Translations under genes and position numbers: made by a program | The notes under the pieces: model-generated | What the model was told of the DNA's origin: nothing | Database searches by the model: none | The model's input: the letters and a program-made list of their open reading frames with translations, nothing else | DNA from: Candidatus Heimdallarchaeota archaeon | GTDB taxonomy: Archaea > Asgardarchaeota > Heimdallarchaeia > JABLTI01 | Length of the DNA stretch: 6,875 bases | Direction: 5' to 3' | NCBI GenBank assembly: GCA_030671945.1 | Contig: DAOVHJ010000138.1 | Location: 1-6,875 of the forward strand | Shown: one piece after another, positions 1-6,390 of the stretch | Layout: each line of letters opens with the position of its first letter | Numbering within the stretch: the first letter of the stretch is position 1

Positions 1-893
1 AACTCTAAGGAACGTGTGAAATGAAATGCTTTCTTATCTAAGACAACTTTCCATTTTGGTAAAATTTCAATATAACTAAATGAAACGAGTTTTTCAATTA
101 ACTCTATTAGCTCATCATGCTGAATGCCAACATCAGACCTTACATCAATAAGTGGACGTTCTGTTCCAATTACAGAGAGAATTTTTAACCCCACTTCACC
201 AATTCCACTTACTAATTCCTTATAATCTTCAGAACCAACCTCTAAAGCGTTCAAACCTTTCTTAGCTATTTCTATTACACTATCATCAGTTAATTCGAAG
301 TAAGTTTTCACTAAACCAGATTCTTCAAAATAACCAATAATTCCTTGAACAACTTCTACGCTAATATCCAATTCTTCGCTAATAGCATTAATATCATTTT
401 GACCATCAATTTTAGTAATAATAGCCCATTTAATATCATCAATTTTACTGGGGGCTCGATCAGAATTCACTAATTTAGGAATGTGATACGGGCTTAAGGG
501 TTTGCTAGAAATTAATTGAACAACTTCATCCTCGAAGTCAGCAAAACAAGATGAGAATCCAGACCAATTCAGGATTTCTTTATGATATTTCCTTTCGAAT
601 TCAGTGACTAGTATCTTTAGTTTTTCTTTGAAGGAGTAATCTTTACTGCTTAAAATTAAAAGCCCAATTACAAGACCACCGGGTTCCACTTGTAAAATAA
701 AATCCCCCCGATCAATGTATTTAAGCATCTCTTTTCCTTCAGAAGGCTTTAATTCTTCTGAGAAATTTATAACTGCTGAAACAAAACCGGCAATAAGTGT
801 TGGATCAAGCTTGATGTCCTCTCGAAACCTATGTGAAAACAACTGAACACCAGATTGTTTATGAATCATTTGAAGTTCGAAGGGAATTGTCAT
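1..893 (-). CDS. Longin-like domain protein with two predicted winged-helix domains (3' end beyond window)
   Basis: This reading frame opens at an ATG at 893 and stays open for 297 codons to the left edge, so the C-terminus is missing. The N-terminal ~130 residues read as a longin-type order: two strands (about 5-22), a helix (30-48, LIAGFVSAVINFSEEL), three strands (54-83) and two helices (87-110, 116-130). After a Pro-rich linker (132-148) comes a probable winged helix at about 151-215 (DINAISEELDISVEVVQGII, then a Gly-Leu turn and a basic wing). A second is likely at about 233-290. No signal peptide or membrane segment is visible. It lies 25 bases behind the roadblock gene on the same strand, so the two are probably co-transcribed. 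Longin and roadblock folds are known small-GTPase partners. The fold assignment is inferred from the secondary-structure pattern, and the molecular role is unknown. It could act as a GTPase scaffold, or its winged helices could bind DNA or protein. Confidence 0.7.
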   Translation of the reverse strand, partial: MTIPFELQMIHKQSGVQLFSHRFREDIKLDPTLIAGFVSAVINFSEELKPSEGKEMLKYIDRGDFILQVEPGGLVIGLLILSSKDYSFKEKLKILVTEFERKYHKEILNWSGFSSCFADFEDEVVQLISSKPLSPYHIPKLVNSDRAPSKIDDIKWAIITKIDGQNDINAISEELDISVEVVQGIIGYFEESGLVKTYFELTDDSVIEIAKKGLNALEVGSEDYKELVSGIGEVGLKILSVIGTERPLIDVRSDVGIQHDELIELIEKLVSFSYIEILPKWKVVLDKKAFHFTRSLE

Positions 894-918
894 GAGTTAA
901 CCCATTTCCTTATTTTTT

Positions 919-1332
919 CTAGTCTAAACTAATAGCCCCTATTTCGTCAGAGTCGTCTCCGCTAATAATATCGTGTAATTTGCTTGCATACTTTCTTAAT
1001 ACTCTTATTGTCAAACCCATGGAATTAAGTTCTAATGAGGATCCAATGAGAATATACTCACCAGCATTTGAAAGAATAGTGAAGCCCTTTTCGCCTCTTA
1101 CTAATACTTCTAATAATTCCCCATGATCATTATAGGAAACAGCTTTTTCTCCCGTAGAAAGAATCGCCGCTGAAATTGCTGAAAGCAAATCAGGATCTAC
1201 TCCTTTCTTTGCAAAGAAAGATATTTTCATCCCTTCACGATTTACCACTGCAAGAGCCTCTAAATCTGTATATTCACCAATTTCTCGGAGAATCTGGTAT
1301 ATCTTCTTTTGTAATTCGGGATCATGAGCCAT
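919..1332 (-). CDS. Roadblock/LC7 domain protein
   Basis: This 137-residue single-domain protein fits the roadblock/LC7 (MglB/LAMTOR-like) fold in length and order. It has a first helix (about 5-22), two strands with a turn (24-41, ALAVVNREGMKISFF), a central helix (46-65, DPDLLSAISAAILSTGEKAV), three strands (72-100) and a C-terminal helix (105-124). A short acidic tail, GDDSDE, follows. Roadblock proteins form dimers and in eukaryotes and bacteria bind small GTPases as activators or scaffolds; that role is transferred from the family. The ATG at 1332 has an AAGGA-like ribosome-binding stretch roughly a dozen bases upstream. It sits 25 bases ahead of the longin-like gene, suggesting a two-gene unit, and 99 bases behind prolyl-tRNA synthetase, where a separate promoter is possible. 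The family call is strong, while the partner GTPase is not shown by the sequence. Confidence 0.85.
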   Translation of the reverse strand: MAHDPELQKKIYQILREIGEYTDLEALAVVNREGMKISFFAKKGVDPDLLSAISAAILSTGEKAVSYNDHGELLEVLVRGEKGFTILSNAGEYILIGSSLELNSMGLTIRVLRKYASKLHDIISGDDSDEIGAISLD

Positions 1333-1384
1333 TTTCGATTCTATCCTTCAGAAAAATGCTAACTATCCTAATTTGTGCTCTAAA

Positions 1385-1397
1385 TCTTATTATACCT
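1385..1397 (-). promoter_or_regulatory. Possible TATA box for the roadblock/longin-like pair
   Basis: On the minus strand, GGTATAATAAG lies about 55-65 bases ahead of the roadblock ATG, in the gap after prolyl-tRNA synthetase. It resembles an archaeal TATA element and would allow these two genes to be expressed independently. AT-rich background makes chance matches common. Confidence 0.25.
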
Positions 1398-1411
1398 TAC
1401 TATTTGAGTAA

Positions 1412-1431
1412 AGTTGAAGAAAAAAGTAGTT
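1412..1431 (-). terminator. Possible T-rich terminator after prolyl-tRNA synthetase
   Basis: Directly after the proS stop codon the minus strand reads CTACTTTTTTCTTC, with a run of six T at 1420-1425 and further T-rich sequence. Archaeal RNA polymerase terminates on U-tracts without needing a hairpin. No strong stem is visible. Confidence 0.3.
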
Positions 1432-2862
1432 CTAATAAGCGGATGCTATGTAAACTACTTCTTTTACTTTTGTTCCACAAATAATACAAGGCCCATCTGG
1501 TTTTTCCTTGATATCTTCTCGAGTTCCTCTTACGTCTGCACCTGTATCATCTTTTACTTTCTCTGCACAGGCTTCGTCCCCACACCAATTAACTCTACTG
1601 AAGCCGCGCTTTGTTTTCTGAATCTCAATGAGTTCTTTGTAATCTTTTGGATGACTAATACTATCCTCTAGGAGTTTATCAGCACGTTTTTGTAGGAAGC
1701 CATGAATTTCCTCCAAGATTTTCTCAGCTTTTTTCGCGGTATCTTTCATAGGAACAGAAATTTTCTCACCAGTATCTCTTCGGACAAGAACGACTTGGTC
1801 GTTTTCAATATCTCGAGGTCCGAGTTCTAACCTGATAGGTACTCCTCGAACTTCCCATTCATTGAATTTCCAACCAGGAGTGTATCCTTCCCTTTTATCC
1901 AATTCAACTTTTAAACCAGCTTTCAGTAATTTCTTAAGCATTTTCTCGCTGGCTTTGATGACTTCTTCTCTTTGTTCTTTCCGATAAATTGGAACAATCA
2001 CAATTTGAATTGGAGCGATATAAGGAGGAATAATTAATCCTTTTTCATCACCATGCATTCCAACGATTGCGGCAATTAATCTTGTAGACAGACCATAACA
2101 AGTTTGATGGACATTTTTATTTTTCTTATCTTTATCTTGGAATGTAATGTTAAAGGCTTTACTAAATCCTTGCCCAAGATTATGAGTGGTGCCGATTTGT
2201 AATGTTCGACCATCTGGTAATGGACAGTCATATGCAATTGAATAGACTGCTCCTGCAAATGTATCATATTTTGGTCTTCTTACAATCAAATATGACATAC
2301 AACTTTCTTTATAGACTGCTTCATAGAGTCTCATGGATTCCTTTACTTGTTCTTCTGCTTCTTTTGCAGTTGCATGACAGGTATGACCTTCTGACCAGAG
2401 AAATTCACGATCTCGAAGTAACGGTTTTGTTTCTTTGGTATCAAATCGTATGATATTACACCATTGATTTATTTTTAAAGGTAAATCTACATGGCTTCTA
2501 ATCCAGAGTCGAAACATCTCATACATAATTGTTTCAGAAGTTGGACGAAGAGCTAGTTTTCTGTCTAATTCTCTATCTCCAGCCCTAGTTACCCAAGCAA
2601 CTTCAGGTATAAATCCTTCAAAATGCTCTGCTTCTTTTTCAAGATAATCTTCAGGAATGAATAATGGAAAATAAGCATTCTTATGTCCAGTGGCTTTTAG
2701 TTCTCCATCTAATTTTGCTACAATGGATTCCCAGATCGAATACCCATAAGGCATAATAACATTCGATCCCTTCACAGGAGATCTCTTATCAACAATGTTT
2801 GCGTACTCTATTACAGCGGTATACCATTGCAGAAATTCTTTTTCTTTGTCAGGTAGCTTCAT
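1432..2862 (-). CDS. proS: Prolyl-tRNA synthetase, archaeal/eukaryotic type
   Basis: This class II aminoacyl-tRNA synthetase charges tRNA-Pro with proline using ATP in the cytoplasm. At 476 residues it has the usual length of the archaeal-type enzyme and lacks the bacterial editing insertion. Visible landmarks are the motif 1 region with FPLFIPEDYLEKEAEH (65-80), RPTSET (106-111), motif 2 RDREFLWSEGHT (150-161), motif 3 with STRLIAAIVGMHGDEKGL (259-276), and an anticodon-binding domain from about residue 285. A C-terminal zinc-binding domain carries cysteines at 427, 432, 459 and 462. The protein ends in Tyr (ASAY), a hallmark of this subgroup, so the C-terminus is complete. The ATG at 2862 gives an N-terminus (EFLQWYTAVIEYANIVDKRSPVKG) that matches where family members begin. 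A 106-base gap separates it from the methyltransferase gene upstream, so it may have its own promoter. The assignment is secure. Confidence 0.97.
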   Translation of the reverse strand: MKLPDKEKEFLQWYTAVIEYANIVDKRSPVKGSNVIMPYGYSIWESIVAKLDGELKATGHKNAYFPLFIPEDYLEKEAEHFEGFIPEVAWVTRAGDRELDRKLALRPTSETIMYEMFRLWIRSHVDLPLKINQWCNIIRFDTKETKPLLRDREFLWSEGHTCHATAKEAEEQVKESMRLYEAVYKESCMSYLIVRRPKYDTFAGAVYSIAYDCPLPDGRTLQIGTTHNLGQGFSKAFNITFQDKDKKNKNVHQTCYGLSTRLIAAIVGMHGDEKGLIIPPYIAPIQIVIVPIYRKEQREEVIKASEKMLKKLLKAGLKVELDKREGYTPGWKFNEWEVRGVPIRLELGPRDIENDQVVLVRRDTGEKISVPMKDTAKKAEKILEEIHGFLQKRADKLLEDSISHPKDYKELIEIQKTKRGFSRVNWCGDEACAEKVKDDTGADVRGTREDIKEKPDGPCIICGTKVKEVVYIASAY

Positions 2863-2968
2863 CTGTCTACAACCAATTGCAACTTGAAAAGGGAATTACT
2901 TTAATCTTTTCGTTTATTTTGAAGATGAATGTAGAGAAATTTCTTTATTTTACGAACAGATTTGAAAC

Positions 2969-3745
2969 TCATTTCTTCGAGGGAATCCCCTTTCTTCCAA
3001 CAACAAAGAATGCCGTAAATCCAACCATCCTGGTAACAGGTCTAATTGCTCCGATTTTTGTGGTTAAGTCTCTTCTAATAACTTCAAAAGCTTCAATTTG
3101 ATAGAAATTACTCTTAACCATCTTTTCTATAGCTTGATCCACTTGAGTATAAGTTGGAACAAAAACAAGTAAAATTCCTCCCCCCATTAAAGATTTATTA
3201 GCTGAATCGATGATTTCCCAAGGAGTTGGCAAATCTAAAATTATTGCATCAACGTCCTTTTCATCAAATCCCTTTGCAGCATCCCTAATTTTAAAATCCA
3301 CAAAATCCGCGAGCATTAATTTCTCGATGTTTTTTCGAGCAACTTTTTGATGTTCCTCTTTTATATCATAAGAATAGATTCGTCCATCAGGTTTGACATA
3401 TCGAGCTAAGGCAGATGTTAAACTACCACTACCGGTACCTGCTTCTATTACTCTTTTACCACTACAGACACCCGCACTAAAAATTATCTGCGCTATATCA
3501 GTTTGGTAGATAATTTGAGTTGAATGTGAAATGGAATCAATATAATCAGCTGGTATGGGGTTCCAAAGGAAAAAAGTAGCTCCTTTATTATTTACAATAC
3601 TTGAACCAAATTCTAAACCTATAAGATCTTTCAGTAGAATTGACCCTTTATGAGTGTGAAATTCCTTATCTTTTTCGATTTTAACCAACCATTTTTTCTC
3701 TGCTGAAGCCGAGATTAGAACGAAGTCTCCCTCATTGATTTTCAT
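2969..3745 (-). CDS. trmI: tRNA (adenine-N1)-methyltransferase, TrmI family
   Basis: This is an S-adenosylmethionine-dependent enzyme of the TrmI/Trm61 family, which in archaea makes m1A at tRNA positions 57 and/or 58. Numbering is from the ATG at 3745 (258 residues). An N-terminal beta domain (about 1-65) is followed by a Rossmann methyltransferase fold. That fold has the SAM-binding loop EAGTGSGSL (101-109), an acidic residue ending the second strand (YDIKEEH, 126-132), and the family motif DLPTPW (171-176). Near the C-terminus is PVTRMVGFTAFF. The frame also permits TTG at 3760 or GTG at 3757. I prefer the ATG because GGTGA (3754-3758) stands eight bases ahead of it, while the TTG has no such site. 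Its neighbours are RNase P, ProRS and the GTPase fusion, all on the same strand, which suits a tRNA-maturation neighbourhood. The exact position methylated cannot be read from the sequence. Confidence 0.92.
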   Translation of the reverse strand: MKINEGDFVLISASAEKKWLVKIEKDKEFHTHKGSILLKDLIGLEFGSSIVNNKGATFFLWNPIPADYIDSISHSTQIIYQTDIAQIIFSAGVCSGKRVIEAGTGSGSLTSALARYVKPDGRIYSYDIKEEHQKVARKNIEKLMLADFVDFKIRDAAKGFDEKDVDAIILDLPTPWEIIDSANKSLMGGGILLVFVPTYTQVDQAIEKMVKSNFYQIEAFEVIRRDLTTKIGAIRPVTRMVGFTAFFVVGRKGIPSKK

Positions 3746-3753
3746 TTCTGAGT

Positions 3754-3758
3754 TCACC
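3754..3758 (-). promoter_or_regulatory. Ribosome-binding site that favours the ATG start of trmI
   Basis: GGTGA on the minus strand lies eight bases before the ATG at 3745. It overlaps the alternative GTG (3757) and TTG (3760) codons, so using it implies initiation at the ATG. Confidence 0.5.
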
Positions 3759-3842
3759 AAATAGTATTGTCAATCAATCAAAAGTATACCATTACAAAAA
3801 ACTTTCCTCATGAGTGAACAATAAAAATAGAAATAAGACTTA

Positions 3843-4688
3843 CTAAATCTTCTCTGCAAATAATCGGAAAAATTCATCAGTAATAATGGATCGAAAGATT
3901 TTCTCATCTGAATCCCCAACAACAATTTTATTTCCAATGATTGTTGTTGGCAATGATTGAATCCCATGCTCAGAAGCTAAATCTTTGTTGATATCAACAT
4001 CAACTAGTTTAACGTCAAGGGGAAATTCTGCTGAAAGACTATTAATACACTCAAAAACTGGCTTACACCAAGTACAGCTATCATTGGAAAAGAAAACAAT
4101 AGGTAAGCTTCTATCCTCAAAAGCTCCGTTAAAGTTGATTATTTGTTTCTTTGGCACGCCAAATGTTTCATTCCAACTAGTTAGCATTTTAGCAATCATA
4201 GAAAATATATCAATAACATTTTGACCTGTTTTCGCACTAGCAAAAACCATTCCATGAAATTCAGACCTAGTTTTTAATTTTGTTAATCTATCAGAGATCA
4301 CGTTTAGATCGAAATCCATATCGATTTTGTTAAAGAGAATAATCTTTGGGATTTTACGATTCAAAATTTCATTTAATTTTTCATTCCAGACTACAATGTC
4401 ATCTATTGTTTCAGGTTTTGTGACATCGGAAACAAAAATCGCCGCATCAGCTTCAATCAAGTATCTAAAAGCAAATTTCTTGAATGCTTCTTGTCCCCCA
4501 ACATCCCAGATGGATAACCCCACTTGTTTATCAGCTATGGTCATATATCTGGTGTAAATATTGAATCCTAAGGTTGCTGCGTAGCTTTCTTTGAATTGAT
4601 TGTGAACGTATCTTTGAATGATACTAGTCTTTCCCACATTCGGACTGCCTAAAACAACAATTTTTCGGCAATCAATAGAACTCCGCAT
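3843..4688 (-). CDS. Small Ras-like GTPase fused to a thioredoxin/glutaredoxin-like domain
   Basis: This 281-residue protein is a two-domain fusion. Residues 7-170 form a complete small GTPase: G1 GSPNVGKTS (14-22), a switch I Thr39 in SYAATLGF, G3 WDVGGQE (61-67), G4 NKID (120-123) and G5 SAK (151-153). A linker (about 171-195) leads to a thioredoxin-fold domain. There, strand IVFF and helix flank CTWCK (Cys205, Cys208), followed by strand VKLVDVDIN (226-234) and a probable cis-Pro at 247 in SLPTTIIG. The frame is continuous with no stop or frameshift at the junction. The protein ends FAEKI, with no prenylation cysteine or transmembrane helix, so it is probably soluble. It lies between RNase P component 4 and trmI on the same strand. 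Roadblock and longin-like genes lie downstream. GTP hydrolysis and dithiol redox activity are inferred from motifs; partner and pathway are unknown. I do not recognise a named family with this architecture. Confidence 0.92.
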   Translation of the reverse strand: MRSSIDCRKIVVLGSPNVGKTSIIQRYVHNQFKESYAATLGFNIYTRYMTIADKQVGLSIWDVGGQEAFKKFAFRYLIEADAAIFVSDVTKPETIDDIVVWNEKLNEILNRKIPKIILFNKIDMDFDLNVISDRLTKLKTRSEFHGMVFASAKTGQNVIDIFSMIAKMLTSWNETFGVPKKQIINFNGAFEDRSLPIVFFSNDSCTWCKPVFECINSLSAEFPLDVKLVDVDINKDLASEHGIQSLPTTIIGNKIVVGDSDEKIFRSIITDEFFRLFAEKI

Positions 4689-4706
4689 AATTTACACCAC
4701 TAATTT

Positions 4707-4717
4707 CCTTTTTAAAC
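4707..4717 (-). promoter_or_regulatory. Possible TATA box for the GTPase-thioredoxin fusion
   Basis: The minus strand reads GTTTAAAAAGG here, centred about 24 bases ahead of the ATG at 4688, which would place the transcript start at or next to the start codon. A competing candidate is TTATAAAAA near 4757-4768, which would give a leader of roughly 45 bases and make use of the GGTG at 4695-4698 as a ribosome-binding site. The sequence does not decide between them. Confidence 0.25.
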
Positions 4718-4810
4718 GTAACATAAAGCATTTTTTTTAATTAAGGAAATATCGTGGTTTTTATAATAAGTAGTTTTGGTTTTATGCATTCTAAAACAAG
4801 AAATTTTACC

Positions 4811-5137
4811 TTACGATGATTTACTGAATTGTTTTGATTTTTTCCCAACATTACAAATATCACAATAATAAACTACTCGAGAAGAAGCACCTGATTTGAT
4901 TCGAACATGAGTTGTTATTCCCGGATACAGAAATTTCTTACACTTTGTGCAAAATCTAATTCGCCATTTTTCAGGCATACGAATTCTAGCTTTCATAACG
5001 ATTTTTCTTGCTAAATCTCCGTATCTTTGTGCTAACTCAGGGTCTTCAGAATAAATTCCATCAGCTAAGGTTAAAAGGATCTCGACACGTTCTTGAGCGA
5101 TCTTTTTAGTTGCTTGTTTCTCACGTCGGGAACTCAT
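4811..5137 (-). CDS. rnp4: Ribonuclease P protein component 4 (Rpr2/Rpp21 family)
   Basis: This protein subunit of archaeal RNase P helps the catalytic RNA remove 5' leaders from pre-tRNA; the family pairs with the Rpp29 homologue. At 108 residues it has the normal length. An N-terminal helical region (about 8-55) carries the family signature AQERVEILLTLAD and YGDLARKIVMKARIRMP. A zinc ribbon follows with FCTKC (Cys63, Cys66), LYPG, HVRI and YCDIC (Cys92, Cys95), with all four metal ligands intact. A short Lys/Ser-rich tail ends the protein. The ATG at 5137 has GGAG a few bases upstream (GTGGAGAAAGA). It is transcribed away from the S19e operon across a 217-base intergenic region. In many archaea this gene runs in the same direction as S19e and PDCD5, so the inverted arrangement is noteworthy. 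Confidence 0.95.
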   Translation of the reverse strand: MSSRREKQATKKIAQERVEILLTLADGIYSEDPELAQRYGDLARKIVMKARIRMPEKWRIRFCTKCKKFLYPGITTHVRIKSGASSRVVYYCDICNVGKKSKQFSKSS

Positions 5138-5170
5138 TCTTTCTCCACTCGAAGCATCTTATGGTTTTTT

Positions 5171-5184
5171 TACTGTTTATACTC
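5171..5184 (-). promoter_or_regulatory. Possible TATA box for the RNase P component 4 gene
   Basis: On the minus strand AGTATAAACAG lies about 40 bases before the ATG at 5137. That would give a short leader containing the GGAG ribosome-binding site. This is one of several AT-rich matches in the divergent region. Confidence 0.3.
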
Positions 5185-5230
5185 TCAATACAACAATTAA
5201 AAGTTCTGAGTAAAATACAGAAACTATTGA

Positions 5231-5245
5231 AAAAGCATTTAAATA
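5231..5245 (+). promoter_or_regulatory. Second possible promoter element (purine-rich BRE plus ATTTAAATA)
   Basis: AAAAGCATTTAAATA resembles a BRE/TATA pair. For S19e it would imply a leader of about 85 bases. The ATTTAAAT core is palindromic, so it could equally serve the minus-strand RNase P gene. Confidence 0.3.
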
Positions 5246-5298
5246 CATTATAAATTTGGTTTCATATCTAAGAAAAGTATAGTGATAAGCGGTATAAA

Positions 5299-5313
5299 CG
5301 AAAGATTTAAACC
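5299..5313 (+). promoter_or_regulatory. Probable BRE/TATA promoter of the S19e operon
   Basis: CGAAAG followed by ATTTAAACC is a good match to the archaeal arrangement of purine-rich BRE and TATA box. Transcription would start near 5333, leaving a leader of about 20 bases that contains AGAGG at 5342-5346, eight bases before the ATG at 5355. The spacing fits on all counts, making this the best promoter in the window. Confidence 0.5.
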
Positions 5314-5354
5314 TTAAACTTTCTGAACGCAAATCATTCTAAGAGGAAATATAT

Positions 5355-5798
5355 ATGAGCCCCACTGTTTACGATGTTCCTGCAGAGGATTTAATCCAAG
5401 CAATTGCAGTCGAACTTAAAAAGTATAACAAAATTACCCCCCCTGTATGGGCTAGCTACGTTAAGACAGGATCCTTTAAACAACATGCTCCCCAAGACCC
5501 TAATTGGTGGTTCGTTCGTTGTGCATCTTTGTTGCGAAAAGTCTATCTTAGTGGTCCTATTGGCACCTCACATTTACGCAAAGCCTATGGTGGCTTAAGA
5601 CGTGGTCGTATGCGTCCAGAAAAATCAACCAAAGCTAGTGGTGCTGTTATACGCAAAGCATTACAACAACTTGAGTCAGAAGGATTAATTACATCATCCC
5701 GTCCGGGAAGAATTATCTCAGCTAAAGGGCGTTCCTTACTAGATAAATTCTCAGCGACATTAATTAAAGAGAAATTCCCTGAGCTCAAAAAGTATTAG
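5355..5798 (+). CDS. rps19e: 30S ribosomal protein S19e
   Basis: This small-subunit ribosomal protein of the archaeal/eukaryotic S19e family is needed for 40S maturation in eukaryotes. It is 147 residues, the usual archaeal length. Recognisable family blocks are YDVPAEDLIQAIAVELKKY (6-24), PPVWASYVKTG (29-39), the DPNWWFVRCASLLRKVY core (48-64), the basic loop YGGLRRGRMRPEKSTKASG (78-96), and RKALQQLESEGLI with a winged-helix-like finish (100-135). The ATG at 5355 has AGAGG at a suitable distance and gives the standard N-terminus. It is first in a three-gene operon followed by PDCD5 (32-base gap) and L39e (15-base gap), an order conserved in many archaea. The identification is secure. Confidence 0.98.
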   Translation: MSPTVYDVPAEDLIQAIAVELKKYNKITPPVWASYVKTGSFKQHAPQDPNWWFVRCASLLRKVYLSGPIGTSHLRKAYGGLRRGRMRPEKSTKASGAVIRKALQQLESEGLITSSRPGRIISAKGRSLLDKFSATLIKEKFPELKKY

Positions 5799-5830
5799 TG
5801 TGAGAAAATCCTAGTTTATGTGTGATTATT

Positions 5831-6169
5831 ATGTCTGAAGATCGCGAGCTTGAAGAATTACGCAAAAAAAGAGAAGCTGAAATTCAATCGCAAGCAGGAG
5901 CTCAATCAGAGGCTGTTGCTAAAAAAGCTGAAGTTGACGCCCAAAAAGCAATGATCCTAAGACAGATCCTAACTCCAAAAGCGAGAGACCGACTTGCAAA
6001 TATTCGTATGGCTCGTCCGGACTTCGCGGAAGGTATAGAGAATCAGTTGATTACTATAGCCTCAAGGAGTAATTTACCTGGTCCGATAACCGAAGAACAA
6101 TTAATTGATATATTGAAGAAGCTTCAATCGGGTAAAAGAGAAAGCACCATTGAATTTAAAAGAAAGTAA
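5831..6169 (+). CDS. PDCD5-family DNA-binding protein
   Basis: This is a homologue of eukaryotic PDCD5/TFAR19, a small helical-bundle protein. Archaeal members are usually annotated as DNA-binding proteins, but their role is not settled; proposals include nucleic-acid binding and a ribosome or chaperonin association. From the ATG at 5831 it has 112 residues. A charged N-terminal helix with ELEELRKKREAEI (6-18) is followed by an Ala-rich linker. Next come the core LRQILTPKARDRLANIRMARP (43-63), a helix with IENQLITIAS, then ITEEQLIDILKKL (76-88) and a basic tail, EFKRK. A GTG at 5822 would add three residues (MII), but the ATG product starts as the family does (MSEDRELEEL). It sits between S19e and L39e, which is the usual archaeal neighbourhood and supports a link to ribosome function. 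Confidence 0.95.
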   Translation: MSEDRELEELRKKREAEIQSQAGAQSEAVAKKAEVDAQKAMILRQILTPKARDRLANIRMARPDFAEGIENQLITIASRSNLPGPITEEQLIDILKKLQSGKRESTIEFKRK

Positions 6170-6184
6170 GAGAAGGACAATAAC

Positions 6185-6340
6185 ATGGCAAGAAATGTAC
6201 CGCATCCTAAAAAACTCCGAATGGCAAAAGCAGCAAGACGAACTAGAGGTGTCCCAACTTGGGTTGTAATGAAAACTAGCGGAAAAGTTAGACAACATCC
6301 CAAACGAAGACATTGGCAAAGAAATAACTTGAAAGTTTAA
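6185..6340 (+). CDS. rpl39e: 50S ribosomal protein L39e
   Basis: This 51-residue, strongly basic protein is the large-subunit L39e, which in eukaryotes and archaea lines the nascent-peptide exit tunnel. The signature is complete: [19 protein letters not shown] at the N-terminus, [13 protein letters not shown] in the middle (24-36), and the C-terminal block [13 protein letters not shown] (39-51). The ATG at 6185 has AAGGA at 6173-6177, seven bases ahead, which is a good ribosome-binding site. It follows PDCD5 by 15 bases and ends the operon. In many archaea L31e and translation factor aIF6 follow directly. Here the strand switches instead. There is no sign of truncation. Confidence 0.96.
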   Translation: MARNVPHPKKLRMAKAARRTRGVPTWVVMKTSGKVRQHPKRRHWQRNNLKV

Positions 6341-6365
6341 GCAAAGTAGCTTAAAATTATAACTA

Positions 6366-6390
6366 ACTGTTTTTTGCTAGATATTATTTC
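6366..6390 (+). terminator. Possible T-rich terminator of the S19e-PDCD5-L39e operon
   Basis: About 30 bases after the L39e stop the plus strand has CTGTTTTTTG (six T at 6370-6375), then ATTATTTC. This lies in the 100-base convergent gap between L39e and the VOC gene. No clear hairpin is seen. A U-tract alone can stop archaeal RNA polymerase. Confidence 0.3.

Noticed and set aside
1176..1671. Two overlapping plus-strand open frames opposite the roadblock and ProRS genes
   Set aside because: They are antisense to strongly conserved minus-strand genes and their translations show no recognisable domain.
2799..3101. Plus-strand open frame of 100 codons across the ProRS-trmI gap
   Set aside because: Both ends overlap clearly conserved genes on the other strand, and the translation looks like read-through of AT-rich sequence with no family features.
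3746..3760. Upstream TTG/GTG starts for the TrmI gene
   Set aside because: They add only four or five residues, and the only good ribosome-binding site points to the ATG at 3745.
3770..3967. Minus-strand 65-codon frame spanning the end of the GTPase fusion and the following gap
   Set aside because: It overlaps the thioredoxin-like coding sequence in another frame and has no recognisable features. It is not evidence that the fusion is broken, because the fusion frame runs intact to its stop at 3843.
4731..4744. Poly-T run with the palindrome TTAATTAA
   Set aside because: It is too short and too AT-rich to call an operator or repeat; no second copy was noticed.
6101..6319. Minus-strand frame opposite the PDCD5 and L39e genes
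   Set aside because: It is a shadow of two well-conserved plus-strand genes.
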